Shown here: positions 1 through 11,842 of the stretch, piece after piece
Layout of the letters: every line of letters starts with the position of its first letter
Numbering within the stretch: position 1 is the first letter of the stretch
Source: Gremmenia infestans
Taxonomy: Eukaryota > Ascomycota > Leotiomycetes > Helotiales > Hamatocanthoscyphaceae
DNA length: 64,000 bases
Direction of reading: 5' to 3'
NCBI GenBank assembly: GCA_032629725.1
Contig: JAFEVB010000032.1
Location: 62,001-126,000 of the forward strand
The notes under the pieces: generated by a model
The model's input: the letters and a program-made list of their open reading frames with translations, nothing else
What the model was told of the DNA's origin: nothing
The model's database searches: none
Position numbers and translations under genes: made by a program

Positions 1-36
1 TGCACAAACCCAACTAAGGCTGACATATGATTGCAG

Positions 37-785
37 TTTTTTGAATCATCCCCCGGATCAGACTTAAATTCGTTAAAACGTTTAGTCTGCGGTGGAGCTG
101 CCGGCATAACCTCCGTTTTCTGTACATATCCTCTTGACATTGTTCGAACCCGTCTCTCCATTCAATCCGCGTCCTTTGCGGCGCTCGGCCCGGAACACAC
201 AGCGAAGCTACCCGGAATGTGGGAAACACTGATCACAATGTACAAGACTGAGGGTGGTATACGTGCATTGTATAGAGGCATAATCCCAACGGTAGCGGGA
301 GTAGCACCATATGTAAGCCGAAAATTTGTGCTACTGGAGAATTGTACTGATTAGTCGCATAGGTTGGCTTGAATTTTATGACCTATGAACTTGCTCGAGG
401 GTACCTAACTCCTGAAGGGGACAAAAGCCCCAGCGCTGTGCGCAAACTCGCAGCCGGTGCAATATCAGGGGCCGTTGCTCAAACTTTCACATATCCCTTG
501 TAAGTATTCGACTGTTCCGGTGAGTGGGGCAGCCTTGTTAACTCTGGCAGTGATGTTCTTCGTCGCCGCTTTCAAATTAATACGATGTCGGGAATGGGTT
601 ACCAATACAAGTCGATCTTCGACGCTGTTAGGATCATAGTTGCGCAAGAGGGAATTAAAGGCATGTACAAGGGCATTGTACCAAATCTTCTTAAAGTTGC
701 GCCGAGCATGGCTAGTAACTGGCTTAGCTTTGAGATGACTCGAGATTTCTTGCTCACTCTAAGGTCTGACGCCGAGGATTTGTGA
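37..785 (+). CDS. Mitochondrial carrier family protein (SLC25 type), 5'-truncated by the window edge
   Basis: Inner-membrane solute carrier; only the C-terminal two thirds lie in the window. I read exons 37-311, 363-499 and 551-785. The bases before 37 end in an acceptor (attgcag), so at least one earlier exon is missing. Both internal introns are about 51 nt and keep frame. Visible features are the carrier signature P-L-D-I-V-R-T-R in the second repeat and a third-repeat signature read across the second splice as P-F-D-V-L-R-R-R, each followed by the usual Y-[RK]-G element. The C-terminus (K-V-A-P-S-M-A-S-N-W-L-S-F-E-M-T-R-D-F) is like that of yeast YPR011C, an adenosine phosphosulfate carrier, and the SLC25A16/42 group. 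The family call is strong; the substrate is inferred from resemblance only. Confidence 0.85.
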
Positions 786-1490
786 GGGTAGGGGAGGTCC
801 AATTTCCAATCTCCTACATATCCTACGAAATATGGCTGTGAAGTTGGAGTCACGGTTGCAATAGGCTGGCAATCAAGCAGAGAGCTTTGTATATGAAGGC
901 GTACATCACCACCGGTTGCATTTGGATGGGCATTGGGAGCGGGCGCATAATGAGGCTTGTAGAAAGACAGTTGTAGATTCTTCTCGCGATGCATGTTGAC
1001 AAGTAAAAGGGGTAAATAGATTGCGAGAGCTGGGGTGGAAATTGTGGCAAGTACAGTAGATACTGGTCGAATCAATTTGTACTATTGCATATATAAACAT
1101 TCAGGCAATCATTCAAGACTTAGAGCTGCAAGGGAATACCCAGCTAGCTATAGCTACCCTTAGATGAATCCTGAACTACCTACTCAAGTAGGTAAAAGCG
1201 CCAGATGCAACATACAGGTAAAGCGCCAAGGTATCCGTTGCTCCCTATGTACCGTACCTTCAGACACATCACGTGTGACGTACCTATGTCCTCTCTTCCC
1301 AGCTAATTTAGCGCGCATCTGTACGGAGTAAACCTGGGGAGCTTTGAACATCCACCCGGCCAGTAACAACATCAACATCCAAACACTTATCGCAATCCAG
1401 TCTTCAGTTGCCATTTAGAGTGAAGACAGCTACGATACTAGTCTCCACTACTTTAGCATCAGCAAAGACTGGCATTGATACATCCACAAT
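786..1490. other. Intergenic, carrier 3' flank and SR-protein promoter
   Basis: About 700 bp between two same-strand genes. No reading frame with family resemblance or good splice structure was found. It should hold the 3' UTR of the carrier and the promoter of the SR-protein gene. I see no specific motif I would defend. Confidence 0.5.
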
Positions 1491-2797
1491 ATGTCTCGCG
1501 GAGGAACAACTCTTTATGTGACTGTAAGTTCACCCGGATGAGCTCCATCACCATTACCAAAACCATATATCCATCCCCATCAGTCCCCATTGTAAAAAAA
1601 TTCAGCTGATCCATCTCACGCAGGGTTTTGGACCCGGCACACGCGCTCGCGACCTAGCCTACGAATTCGAACGGTATGTCAGCCAAAGGTCGATATGTCG
1701 ATGATCGTCCTCGAGTGCGATGGCGATGACCCATCCACCCAACCCCAACTCCTCGTTCCTCGTCCTACCTCGTCGAGACTTCGCTGTCAACGTAACTCGT
1801 CTTCTACCTGCCTGCGCTTCCTACGTCCCATTCACTTCCTCGTCGATCGAGCGGTCGCACAATGATACGAACATTGTCATGACATTTTTCGCATGCGAGA
1901 AGTTCGAACTGCGGCGGATCGAGCTTTCTGATATGCTGTTTATCTTTTGCTCTCTCAATCCCTCTATGCCCTCAAATCGAGTACCACGAGTCTAACAATG
2001 GAATTTACAGCTATGGTCGCCTTGTCCGTTGTGACATTCCAGCCCCTCGAACTGCTGCCAGTCGTCTGTGAGTGGGGATCTATCCGCTTGACAGTCAACT
2101 CTAATATCGTTGACACTTGAAGTAGGTTTGCATTTGTTGAGTATGAAAGCCGTCGGGATGCCGACGATGCTTACCATGAAATGCACAACAAGCGCATTGG
2201 CCACGATGATTTGCTGAAAATTGAGGTAAGCTTAGGGAAACTTCTACCAACCCGTCATCTTCGCTACTAACTGAAGTTAGTGGGCGCGAACTCCACCATC
2301 TGCCTCATGGCGCTTCGACTCTGGCCGCGAACGCGAACGTGCCCCACCTGGACGTCGTTCCCCTCGCCGTGGTGGACGCTCCCCGTCTCCTCGACGTGGC
2401 GGCCGAGCCGGCGACTACTCCCCACGCAAGGATAGCCGTCGAGACCGTGATCGCGACTACGACCGTCGAGACCGTGGTGGTGACCGTGATCGCTCTCGTA
2501 GTCCAGATGACAGGTATGAGGCCATTGAAGTCCTACGTCTAGTTGTGTTCTAATAGTCCTTCAGAGAACGTGATGTTAAGGAAGAGCGCGACGAAGTTCG
2601 TGAGAATGGTACCAATGGCGAAGACAGGAAAGGTGAACTCCAGGGTCTTCCCTATTGCGACAAGACTAAACTCACTGATATCTCTGTGGCAGTTGCCATG
2701 GAATCTCCTCCCCCTACACATGGTATGTACCCTATGTAAATTATCTTGGCAAAGAAGCTAATGAGACAAAGATGACTTGGATGTCGCTGCCGAGTAG
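1491..2797 (+). CDS. SR-type splicing factor, Srp1-like (RRM plus RS/RD-rich tail)
   Basis: Pre-mRNA splicing factor expected to bind exonic RNA through an N-terminal RRM and contact the spliceosome through an Arg-rich tail. Eight exons: 1491-1523, 1624-1673, 2011-2067, 2126-2225, 2281-2513, 2565-2632, 2693-2722, 2772-2797. They sum to 597 nt (198 aa) with every phase matching. The RRM starts at T-T-L-Y-V-T-G-F and includes the RNP1-like L-F-A-F-V-E-Y. The tail is rich in RS, RD and RRGGR runs and ends D-L-D-V-A-A-E. The second intron is 337 nt, several times longer than the others, with a good branch point (tctaaca) near its acceptor. Similar small SR proteins occur across filamentous ascomycetes. 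Exon 1 is only 33 nt, but its ATG and donor fit well. Confidence 0.88.
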
Positions 2798-3589
2798 GGA
2801 TAACATTCGCGGCGTACACAGGGCGGGAAAATTCAACTTGTCACGGGCTGCTAATATCCTTCTCTATTTGATTGTACTTTTGAGTTTTCTAGATTCGGTT
2901 CCATTTCGATGCGGTCGAACGAGCACCACAGTTGCATCCATCACGATACTTAATTTCCGAATCGGCCGTCGTAACATTAGCTAAATCAAAATTGAAACCA
3001 TTTTCTTGCCTTGCCGAAGATAAATTTACCTCACGTCTAGTCAGCGGCCATATGTGTTTCAGGGGTCAATAAGAGGCCCCTAGCCTCAAATGCCAGTTCA
3101 ACACCAGCATTCGATACTACAGAAATACCATCGAGGAAATCTAATGTTTCATGTTACATACGAGGGCGAGGAAACGGGCGGAAAGGACGGTCGTAGTAAG
3201 AGCGCAGAAGTGTTGATGGACACTTATTAGATTGTGCCTCACGAGTCCTAGTGATTTAATAGAAAGTTACTGTGCAGCTTTTAAATTGTTCATTGTGAGA
3301 CATTATGATGTTTATGCCAAAAGAATCAGAAGAACTTTGTTTCCATACCATACCCATTCCATTCCATCCCATCCCATCCCATGTTTTCGCGTTTCCCCCA
3401 AAAACATGACATCAGCGGCCGCATCTTCAACCTCACATGGAAGACGGCAATGAAAGTGCCCTCGTCAAACTTGCGACGCCATGAGCAATCCGCATTGATC
3501 CCTTTTTCATTGGGGGGTTTTATGCCGTCCTGTCCTTCTCAACCTTGCTCTTTTAACTAAAACCTATCACATTGGCGAATTATCTCAAG
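2798..3589. other. Intergenic, with pentanucleotide-type repeat
   Basis: Contains the SR-gene 3' flank and the upstream region of the DDHD gene. A (CCATT)/(CCATC) pentanucleotide run lies near 3353-3383. A branch-point-like ttaactaa at about 3553 is followed by the acceptor ctcaag at 3589. This suggests that one or more 5' exons of the downstream gene lie here, but I could not place them. Confidence 0.4.
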
Positions 3590-3683
3590 AACCTGGTCGA
3601 GCGTGCCAAGAGCGCGCCGAAGTATCTTCCTGTTCTCAGATCTATCTCTTATTTGGATTGGGTAAAGAAAAAGGGCGTGGCCG
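3590..3683 (+). CDS. Probable upstream coding exon of the DDHD phospholipase gene
   Basis: An open stretch of 94 nt begins right after an acceptor (ctcaag, branch-like ttaactaa about 30 nt upstream) and ends at a clean gtaagt donor. Splicing 3683 to 3818 keeps frame into the ATG at 3841. It would encode a peptide including E-R-A-K-S-A-P-K-Y-L-P-V-L and S-Y-L-D-W-V-K-K-K. The composition looks protein-like, but no initiator ATG is reachable without another upstream exon that I could not locate. The alternative is a 5' UTR exon that happens to be open. Confidence 0.4.
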
Positions 3684-3840
3684 GTAAGTCTCTTGTAGGA
3701 GTATTCATCTTTCTTATACCGAAATTGCAAGACCCTTTCTGATGTCTCGAGACTTCTAAAATAAACAAGAAATCAAGTTCTTCTCGATCAAGCATCACTA
3801 ATACTGAGAACCTGCAGGTCGATTTGACCGCCAGGCCGAG

Positions 3841-6800
3841 ATGGATCCTACACCTGAGAACAAAGCCGGAGGAGGAAAGGCGGAGAAATCATACCTGACG
3901 ACTGCTGTAGAATCCATTACCTGGAGCTCATCACGATCGACAACGCCAAAACCTACGCTTACCTCTGTCGCTGGCCCAGCCGAAGCTTCTGGTCTTAGAA
4001 ACCAACACGGGGGTGATCATACTGCACACCACTGGGGGCTGAGCCTCAGGGAATACCCGCACGATTGTCCTGCTCTGAGTGTGAGATGGTTTTACGCAGT
4101 TGATGTATGTTCAAAGCTACTTTGCCTAGGCGTCCGACTCAACCTCTGATTATCATTATAATAGGTTCCAAAGAGAAAACCAAAGCTTCTCAGTAATAGC
4201 AAGCTTGAAGTAAAACCAGCTGCTGCCCCAAAGAAATTCGTCACATTCTCTGCACACGATTCTCGAGCCATAGAGACCGCATATCAGAAGCTCGTAGAGG
4301 AACACCATGACGGGCGCAATGAGGACCGATCAAATGGCAAAAAGCATAGCAGAATACCGAGCACAAGTTTAGATGCACCAGAACGGGAGGATAAAGCTGG
4401 TCTAAAAATCCCAGTCCACGAGGATTTTCTCTTTGACGTTGATATTCAGAATCGAGAGCTTGCTCCTGCTTATTGGCTTGGGCCAATTTTTGAAGTCAAA
4501 AGGGGATCCTGGTTCTACGAAGAAGGAGGCAAAAGCTTGAGACCTTGCGACGAGAATCTCGCTTTCCAGTTAGAGGAGGGATATTTGAAGGCGAAACCAT
4601 TTCGATATCCCCAGGCGGCAGAAAAGTCCTCTTCAAGACCATCGTCCTTGAAGCCTGGTGATGATCCGAGATCTCTGGCAAATTCGGGAGCATTTGGCCG
4701 AAATCGCTCTGGGTCTTCGGGTCAGGTCACGCCAAAGTCGTCCGCAGAGAATCTTAAACAACCAACTCGAGACGACAAGTTGAATAGTCCCAAAGACTCT
4801 CCTTCCCATCAGCCTCAAACACATCGACTATTTGGCACCTATATGAACTCAGTTGTGACATATCAAGATTCGACTGTTGCGGTAAGAGCCTTCTCATTAC
4901 TCATTCTCTCATTCCATACTTGTTGTCTATTCCACCATTTTTATTGCATCCTACTATTCGAGGAATACTGACAGTGTTCTAGTGGCTTTCCACAGACAAT
5001 TTAATGTCAAGAGTTAGCAGCACTGTCTATCAAAGATTTGCTGGTGGAGGCTATCTGAGCGGAATCAAGCTTGTCAGGGGATACTCAGAGCCAGGCAAAG
5101 GCAAAGACAAAGACCCTGCTACAGGTGCAAAAGGACCATCAACACCTACTAGTGCAGCGGCAGATCTGTCGACTATACCTCCGGGCTTGCAGCTCGATGA
5201 ACGGCAGCAAAAGCTGTTAAAACGGAGATCTGCCCCTCCACTAAGTACCGCTCACCCTGAAGATCCACAAAGTCGAGCGGTGCGCGAGTCTGCCGAAGCC
5301 ACTGCATCAATATTACAAAATGGGATAGACCCTGAGACGGAGGCTGAAGCGGTCAGAAAGCGAGATGAAGCTGAGATACAGAATGACTATAATGACTCCA
5401 ATGGGGAGGATCAGGGTCGTGAAATTGAACATCTCATTCTTGTTACCCATGGCATTGGTCAGCGACTCGGGATGCGGTGTGTATCTAAATTATATGGCTC
5501 GTAATGTCCAAAATCACTAACAAACTTGCTAGTACGGAAAGTGTCAATTTCATACACGACGTTAATGTTTTACGAAAAACCCTGAAAAGCGTTTATGGAG
5601 GCTCTGCCGACCTCCAGGCTCTCAATTCAGAGATCGATAAACTACCTAAAAATTGTCGAGTTCAGGGTAAGTCAGCGGGCATGAAATTGTTCTTTTTCGT
5701 AGAATTTTCCTTCCTCCTTGTAGGATTTCATCCTACACATGCGTCGATTCCTCTGGGCTATTTGCTTCCCACAATACTATACTTCAGACTTCCCAAGGAA
5801 ATGTTACTGATTCCAGATGTTGCATAGTACTTCCCGTCTGCTGGCGCCACCTTCTGGACTTCCCAAAGAAACGACAGAATCGAAAGGAACATGACCTTGG
5901 CACCACTCAAAACTCCGAGGAAGAGTATCCTAGTCTAGAAGATATTACAATCGAAGGAGGTTTGTGGACCCAACTGCTATGCTACCCCTTGCGATATCTT
6001 GCATTGTGTAGCCTTCTTCCGGCCATCACTAACACAATTCCTAGTTGCTTTTGTGCGTGGTTTAATTAGCGATCTTGTAAGTGGTCGGTTTTCATGAATA
6101 GAATATACTACACAGGAGGGTTGTTGAGAGGAGATATGCTTCTTCCTCAAGCCCTTCTTGCTTTTTTCTTGGGCCACGCCTAGGTTAATCTTGATGTGTC
6201 CTCGGAGTTATAATACTAACCCCGGCTTCTTATTCTTTAGGCACTGGACATTCTCTTATACCAGAGCGACTATAGAAACCAAATTATCCAGATTGTTTTA
6301 GCAGTGTGTTCCCTTCCCTGTGTTCATTGCACAAGCCCCCACTAACAACCTGTCAGGAGGTTTGCCCCCCCATGCAACGCTATTATATACAGTCCTTTTA
6401 TCTCGGTCATTAAAAAGTAGCTTTGCAACTACAAAACCAGGTTTCTTCCAACAACAACTAAGTCTGCTAACTTTTAACTAGGTCAACCGCATATACAATT
6501 TGTTCCGAGAACGTAATCCCGAATTCAAAGGAAAAGTCAGCCTCATGTAAGTTCATTCAACTCGTAAAGAGTTCTTTTTTGAGAATCTATTGCAATCCAA
6601 CAATCCTCACTACCAGATTACATTTCTAAACAACCCATTAATTTTACTCGCTCGTATAGGGGACACAGCCTCGGAAGCGCAATTCTCTTCGATCTGTTAT
6701 GCAGGCAGGCCGAGTCTTCTGCTGGACATGGCTCAACTAAACGCCACAAACATTCCACACATCGGCCATCAAAAACTGTCAAGGCTAAGGGGAGAGAGCT

Positions 6801-8279
6801 AGATTTTGATTTCGACGTAGAGGATTTCTACTGTTTAGGATCACCTATAGGTATGTGCATAGCCTAGATTTATTCCGATGAGGTGAGACAGCTGACGGGT
6901 GAAAGGCCTGTTCCAAATGTTGAAGGGAAGGAGTATCTTAGGAAGACACCAGTAAGCCCTAATTCTTAAAAATAGTATACCCGATGCCATATAAAACGCA
7001 CAATGCCTCAGCTTGAACGAGTATCTGCGAAGTTTTTGATGCGGGTGGCTACAAAGGCTGTGAAGCTTCCACCGGAGCCTTATTCCTTGAGGGAAGCATT
7101 CTCAACATAATGTTCTCTTCTTGCAGCACGCACCTTTAATGGGCGGATTTCATGTCAAGGTTGCAAGATATGAATATGAACTAACCGTCTGTAGAGAAGA
7201 TGCGCTCCCAGCCGAATCGCCTTTGGACTCTGACTACAGACAGGATCCTTTTCTCGCCGCGTCCTCTAGCTCAAGCTTCACCGAAGAAAACATCTCAAGC
7301 ATTACGGGCCTTCCTCTCACTATATCCTCCCCTAAAATCGGCCAGCTTTACAACATATTCCACCCTTCTGACCCAATCGCATACCGTCTAGAGCCGCTTA
7401 TTTCCCCAGCAATGTCATCTATGAAGCCACAACTATTGCCCTATACTAAGAGCTCTTTGGCTAGTTCAGTAAGTGGAATTGGAGCGAAGGTTGGCCAGAG
7501 CGTCAGTGGTCTCTGGTCCAGCTTGAGTTCTGGAATTGCAAGCAGTCTCTTGAACCGCAGTCTTGGCCTCACTAGCGATGATGTAGCCAAATTAGAAGCA
7601 GCGCCGACCCCTCAAACGCGGGCCTCTTCCCAATCTGTTGGGGCTGGAACGAACATATCAGCTGGCGGAGTCCTTCAGTCAGATGTTCCATCTTTACAGA
7701 GACAACATACCAATGAGAAGAAGCTACAACTGGCCGAAGATACGGCAGCTGCGGACAGAGATGGAAGCTGTGCAAATGCTCCCACCTTGATTGATGACGA
7801 GATCGAGACACTTTTTGCCGGATTTCAAAAGAGTAGGAAAAACACCCAAAATGATGAAGCGGGCGAGAATTGGTCAGAGGCCGAAGAGAGGGGCCGAAAG
7901 TTGCGAAGAGAGGAGCTGAAAGTTAGAGCATTGAATCAGAATGGGAGAGTCGATTACAGTATCCAGGAGTAAGTCTACCCTCTGGGAGGAGTCAGCCATT
8001 GGTTGAGTTGCAGCTGCTCTCAGTCCCTTAATTGTCCACCGGAATGGGACATTCTATTGCGTATAATATGCTAACCGTAAAACAGGGGCGTCTTGGATTT
8101 AAACCCATTAAAGTAAGCCAATTTTGCGTCCCCCCCTCCCCGCTTCCAATTTAGCCCAGAAATTAACAATAGATAGCACCATCGCAAGCCACCTTAGCTA
8201 TTGGGCAGATGAGGATGTCTCTCACTTTGTCATGTCTCAATTATTAAGTCGGTCACGCCAAAAGAATAGCCAGAAATAG
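3841..8279 (+). CDS. DDHD-domain phospholipase (phosphatidic acid-preferring PLA1-like)
   Basis: Intracellular phospholipase of the PA-PLA1/DDHD family (yeast YOR022C, animal DDHD1/2), which hydrolyses acyl chains of phospholipids. From the ATG at 3841, 14 exons give 1014 aa: 3841-4104, 4165-4881, 4983-5476, 5533-5666, 5828-5959, 6045-6076, 6241-6303, 6357-6359, 6482-6546, 6660-6850, 6906-6951, 7195-7968, 8086-8112, 8177-8279. A serine-hydrolase motif G-H-S-L-G lies at about residues 636-640. The DDHD part includes S-S-P-K-I-G-Q-L-Y-N-I-F-H-P-S-D-P and ends with H-L-S-Y-W-A-D-E-D-V. The eighth exon is one codon (GAG), flanked by two introns that each have their own branch point. The start is uncertain: a consensus intron (3684-3817) joins this frame to an open exon from 3590, so the protein may be longer at the N-terminus. 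Confidence 0.85.
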
Positions 8280-8846
8280 ACTGGGATAGAGTAGATTGCA
8301 CGGATCATGGCGTTATGTGTGGGACTTTTTGGACTTTATGGTTGCCGTGCTAGGTGATGGCTCTGGAGACTGTTTGCAGCTACCGTTAAAGGAGAGCTTC
8401 GCACCTGGGTATGTCGAACAGCAGGTTGGTCGTCATGGCTCTAGCTGTAGATGGGATTAGTGGACAATGAAAACACCAGATTCAGTGCCAAACTTTTCTT
8501 CTGAGGATCAAACCACTCCCCTAAACCATTTGAGAGGGATAATAATGTAATACTCGAGCGTTCCCTACCTGAACCCCCCACCCCCCAAAGTTGTCATACA
8601 CAATATCGACTGCGTATTCCGTACTCCGTATTTACAATAAGACATCACGATATGCATGAAGGAAACAAGAGCCAGCTGAAAGAGAGGATATTCCATTCCA
8701 TTCCCTTATGATACAGAAAGCCAATTTGCTTCCAGAAAACACGCCGGGGGTATTGATTTTGTCGTACATTCATGCTTTCCATCCCAATGCCTTCCAATAT
8801 AATACACGGCCCATTCATTCATTACGCACCCAAAACACAAAGAAAA
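8280..8846. other. Convergent intergenic region
   Basis: Lies between the stop of the DDHD gene (+) and the stop of the sterol acyltransferase gene (-). It should hold both 3' UTRs and poly(A) sites. A short C-rich run occurs near 8574-8587. Nothing else is supported. Confidence 0.5.
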
Positions 8847-11436
8847 TTAGATGATCAAGTAAAGACTACACAGCAGACTCGGCCCGGTAAATATGCCGAT
8901 CCAGAAAATCAGATTTCCCAACGTTGCTCTGCCTCTCAGGAATCTCGATCGCGATAACTGGACGAGAGGCAGCTGGCTCATTTGCAGAATCAAGAGATAG
9001 CCTCTGAGCTTCTTGAATAGACACCACATGACAAGCTCGTGCACACAGGCCGAGAGGAAGAATGTGATGAGTGTTGCAGTGTACTTGTTGACCTTCATGG
9101 AGGAGATTGAGGAGTGATAGACGTGGCGCAGGAGGAAGTTATGCACAGGTCGGTTCCAGTCGCGGGCGAATTGATCCCAGGAGACGGAGTTCCACCAATC
9201 TGAGTAGAATCCTCGGTCTGCAAAGTAGGTGACTTCGGCGAGAAGGTTGAGGATGCATTCCCAGATCACGTACCATGTCTTGTTTCATTAGCGAGATAAG
9301 CTAGGGGAGGATGATGAGTGAGGCTTACCATCATGTATTCCATCATAAATGGGAAGATTAAATCGCTGAGGATCCACGGAAATTCCTTTAAGCGTTCCTG
9401 GAGAGGCAAGCCGGCGTCCTTCATCTCGATTGTTCTGACGACTACTGGGTAGATGAAGGTTTGAGAGACGAGGTTCATGATGCCTAGGATTCCAAATACA
9501 GCAACTGCCTTCTCTGCCACGTAGTACCAGTTAATGCTGTCTGAGCGAGGGTATTCCAGCTCATAGACTAGTGTTGGAAGGAGAATGTATTCGAAATGAT
9601 TTGTAACAGTCAAGTTCGTCGGGTAGATGTTCCCACTGGTTGTGCATTTGCCTTTCAAATCCTCAGATAGAGCATCGATTTCCCACTTGATGATACGCTC
9701 AAAGGCAAGTATTTGGTCAATGTCGAGAGGTTCACCAGACTCGATGGCCGCGGCTACTTGATTAATGCTAGATTCGCCATTATCAATAGACTTGCTCCTG
9801 GAATGACGCCGCTGATTCATATCGTTGGCTGTAGGTTGATAGTCAAGGTAGGACGTTGTTAACGACGAAAAGCTTGGTGTGGTGGCCGAGGGGGTCGCAA
9901 CTGGGTTGACGGCATCGAGCTGTTTCAGTTTCCTCATGAGGGTTGCTCTCATTTTGTAACTTTCTGAAAGATGACCATTATCTGAGTTTAACGTTAGTAC
10001 GGTCGGAGCAAGTTCGAGAGCTTCGTCACATCTTACAGAATGAATAGCCTGTTTGAGTAAGAGTCAGTAGAGTTAGATACGAGCTCAAGTTTTCCCTGGG
10101 TCAAAGACCCAGCAAGCTAAATTAAAATAAAGGACTGAACTCACTATGCATTTTCATGAGCATTGTCACCGAGTGAAGGACGAAGAAAACTGTATGCGTC
10201 CATGGCCATTCCCGAATTAAGGTCCATTCAAGCACAGCAAATAGGAAAAAAGCTTGCCAGATCTGCAAGACTTATCAGTAAAGGTTCGTGTAAGAGCTGT
10301 AGCAAATGATAGAGCGGGCAAGGTGTCCGATTAGTCGGAGTGCACAGTCTCGAGGGTCCAGCTGGCAATGCTTCTTGACCCCCTTCAAAGTAGAGAATCG
10401 GAGGAATGAGAACTTACACTCTGGATTATCCAACCCTCTCTATCCCAGGATAACCAACCTTTGCGAATAAGCTTTTGTAAGACAAGACTAAAGCCTGTAG
10501 AAGCACACATAACGCCATCACTCAGCCCAAGCATTATGACCTCTCGATGAAACATCAAACCCATAATCTCGTTCGAACCAAGTGGATTTCCATATTTTTG
10601 GTAGTTTCTAGCAGCGATTTGGAGCATATATATGGCAGTTCCTAGCCAGAATAGGGTAAAAAACCCATGAAATGGCGAGTCGGCTGATTCAGCATTCTGC
10701 CGGTCGAATGCTGTAAAACGGCGCGTGAAGACTAAATCACTAAATTTACTTCTCCGTTTGGTCGCGGATGGGTTCCTCTCCTGTTGAATGTAAGTATTGC
10801 AGTCACTCCCGGATCTTAAATGAAGCCACCAACCCTTTCTATGCCAACCCGCAGAATCTCCCTTAGGGCATCATCATCTGCAGTCAAGATATACCTCCCT
10901 TTCTCCTTCAGCTTGTTCAGGGTGATCGGAATGCTTTTTAGTCTTGTGGCTGCTGGACGAGATAAGGACGAAGATTTGATATTTTCAAGCGCCTTATCAA
11001 CATCTGAGTTGTCAACTCCCTTTCCATTTGCCTCTCCCGGAAAACCTCCTCCTTTGCCTCCTTTAACTACTGTATTCGGATCGGTTCTCAAGGCATCGTA
11101 GTCCTCCTCGCTTTGGGTTTCAGATCCCGCATACGAAGAGCCTCCTCTCCTGTTGTCTGCTGCTGCATCTAGAGCTTTCTTTAAGGAACGTGGAGCTTCG
11201 GAATTGCTGGGAAGAGTAAATGTTGAGTCGGGCTTGAGGCGAGCAGTTCCATCTTCGTCCATATGCCCTACCAACTGTGGCACCTGTTCAAACTTGTCCT
11301 CGGATGAGGACCGCGACCCAACATTTGGAGCATCCGCTGACGCTGACAGGGACATCTCGAGGACTTCCAATGGTCTACCAGAGTCCACACAAGGTGAAAG
11401 GGGGGTTGTGGCAAAAGTGTTGGGATAGCTCTCCAC
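8847..11436 (-). CDS. Sterol O-acyltransferase (ACAT/ARE type, MBOAT family)
   Basis: ER membrane enzyme that esterifies ergosterol or its precursors with fatty acyl-CoA for storage in lipid droplets. Six exons on the minus strand: 11436-10834, 10780-10418, 10262-10145, 10048-10037, 9981-9329, 9278-8847, giving 726 aa in frame. The polar N-terminus of about 200 residues is followed by many hydrophobic segments. Family motifs are H-S-V-T-M-L-M-K-M-H-S near the small exon, F-Y-S-D-W-W-N at about 607-613 (the FYxDWWN signature) and S-A-C-V-H-E-L-V with the catalytic His at about 663. Exon 4 is only 12 nt and sits inside the conserved M-H-S-Y-x-F-Y-N-G region, so it cannot be dropped without damaging a conserved motif. 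The first intron has an unusual GTTGGT donor. Length fits fungal ARE1/ARE2 homologues; DGAT1 is a less likely alternative. Confidence 0.9.
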
Positions 11437-11804
11437 TGACTATTCGAGACTTGCAACAGGTAGACAATTCGTTGATCAGGGTCTGTTAGAGTAGTCGTCT
11501 TTCTGGCTGTACATTAAGGTTCAATTAGTATTGGATTTATAAATCCAAGTACCGTAGTTCCCAGGATTGAATACAACTAGCAAAAGGTGTGGTGTTTTGT
11601 CAGACGTACCTATGCTTACGCGAGGCGAGGGCGAGGCTGTAGAGAAGATCGGCGAGCACAGCACAGCGATCACCAGCTCAGCTCAAGGCAGAAGAAGGAT
11701 GGTTATGAAGCGAGTTTTGTAGGGGAGTGCTGAGGAATAGGGATAGAAATAGGATTCGAAGCAAAGAGAAGACAGGTATGTGTATAGAGGAGAGGGTAGA
11801 AAAG

Positions 11805-11807
<3 letters not shown>

Positions 11808-11840
<33 letters not shown>
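11808..11840. repeat. (AG)n dinucleotide tract
   Basis: About 33 bp of near-perfect AG repeat, 370-400 bp upstream of the sterol acyltransferase ATG. On that gene's sense strand it is a CT tract, a common fungal promoter/5' UTR element. A function is inferred only. Confidence 0.8.
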
Positions 11841-11842
<2 letters not shown>

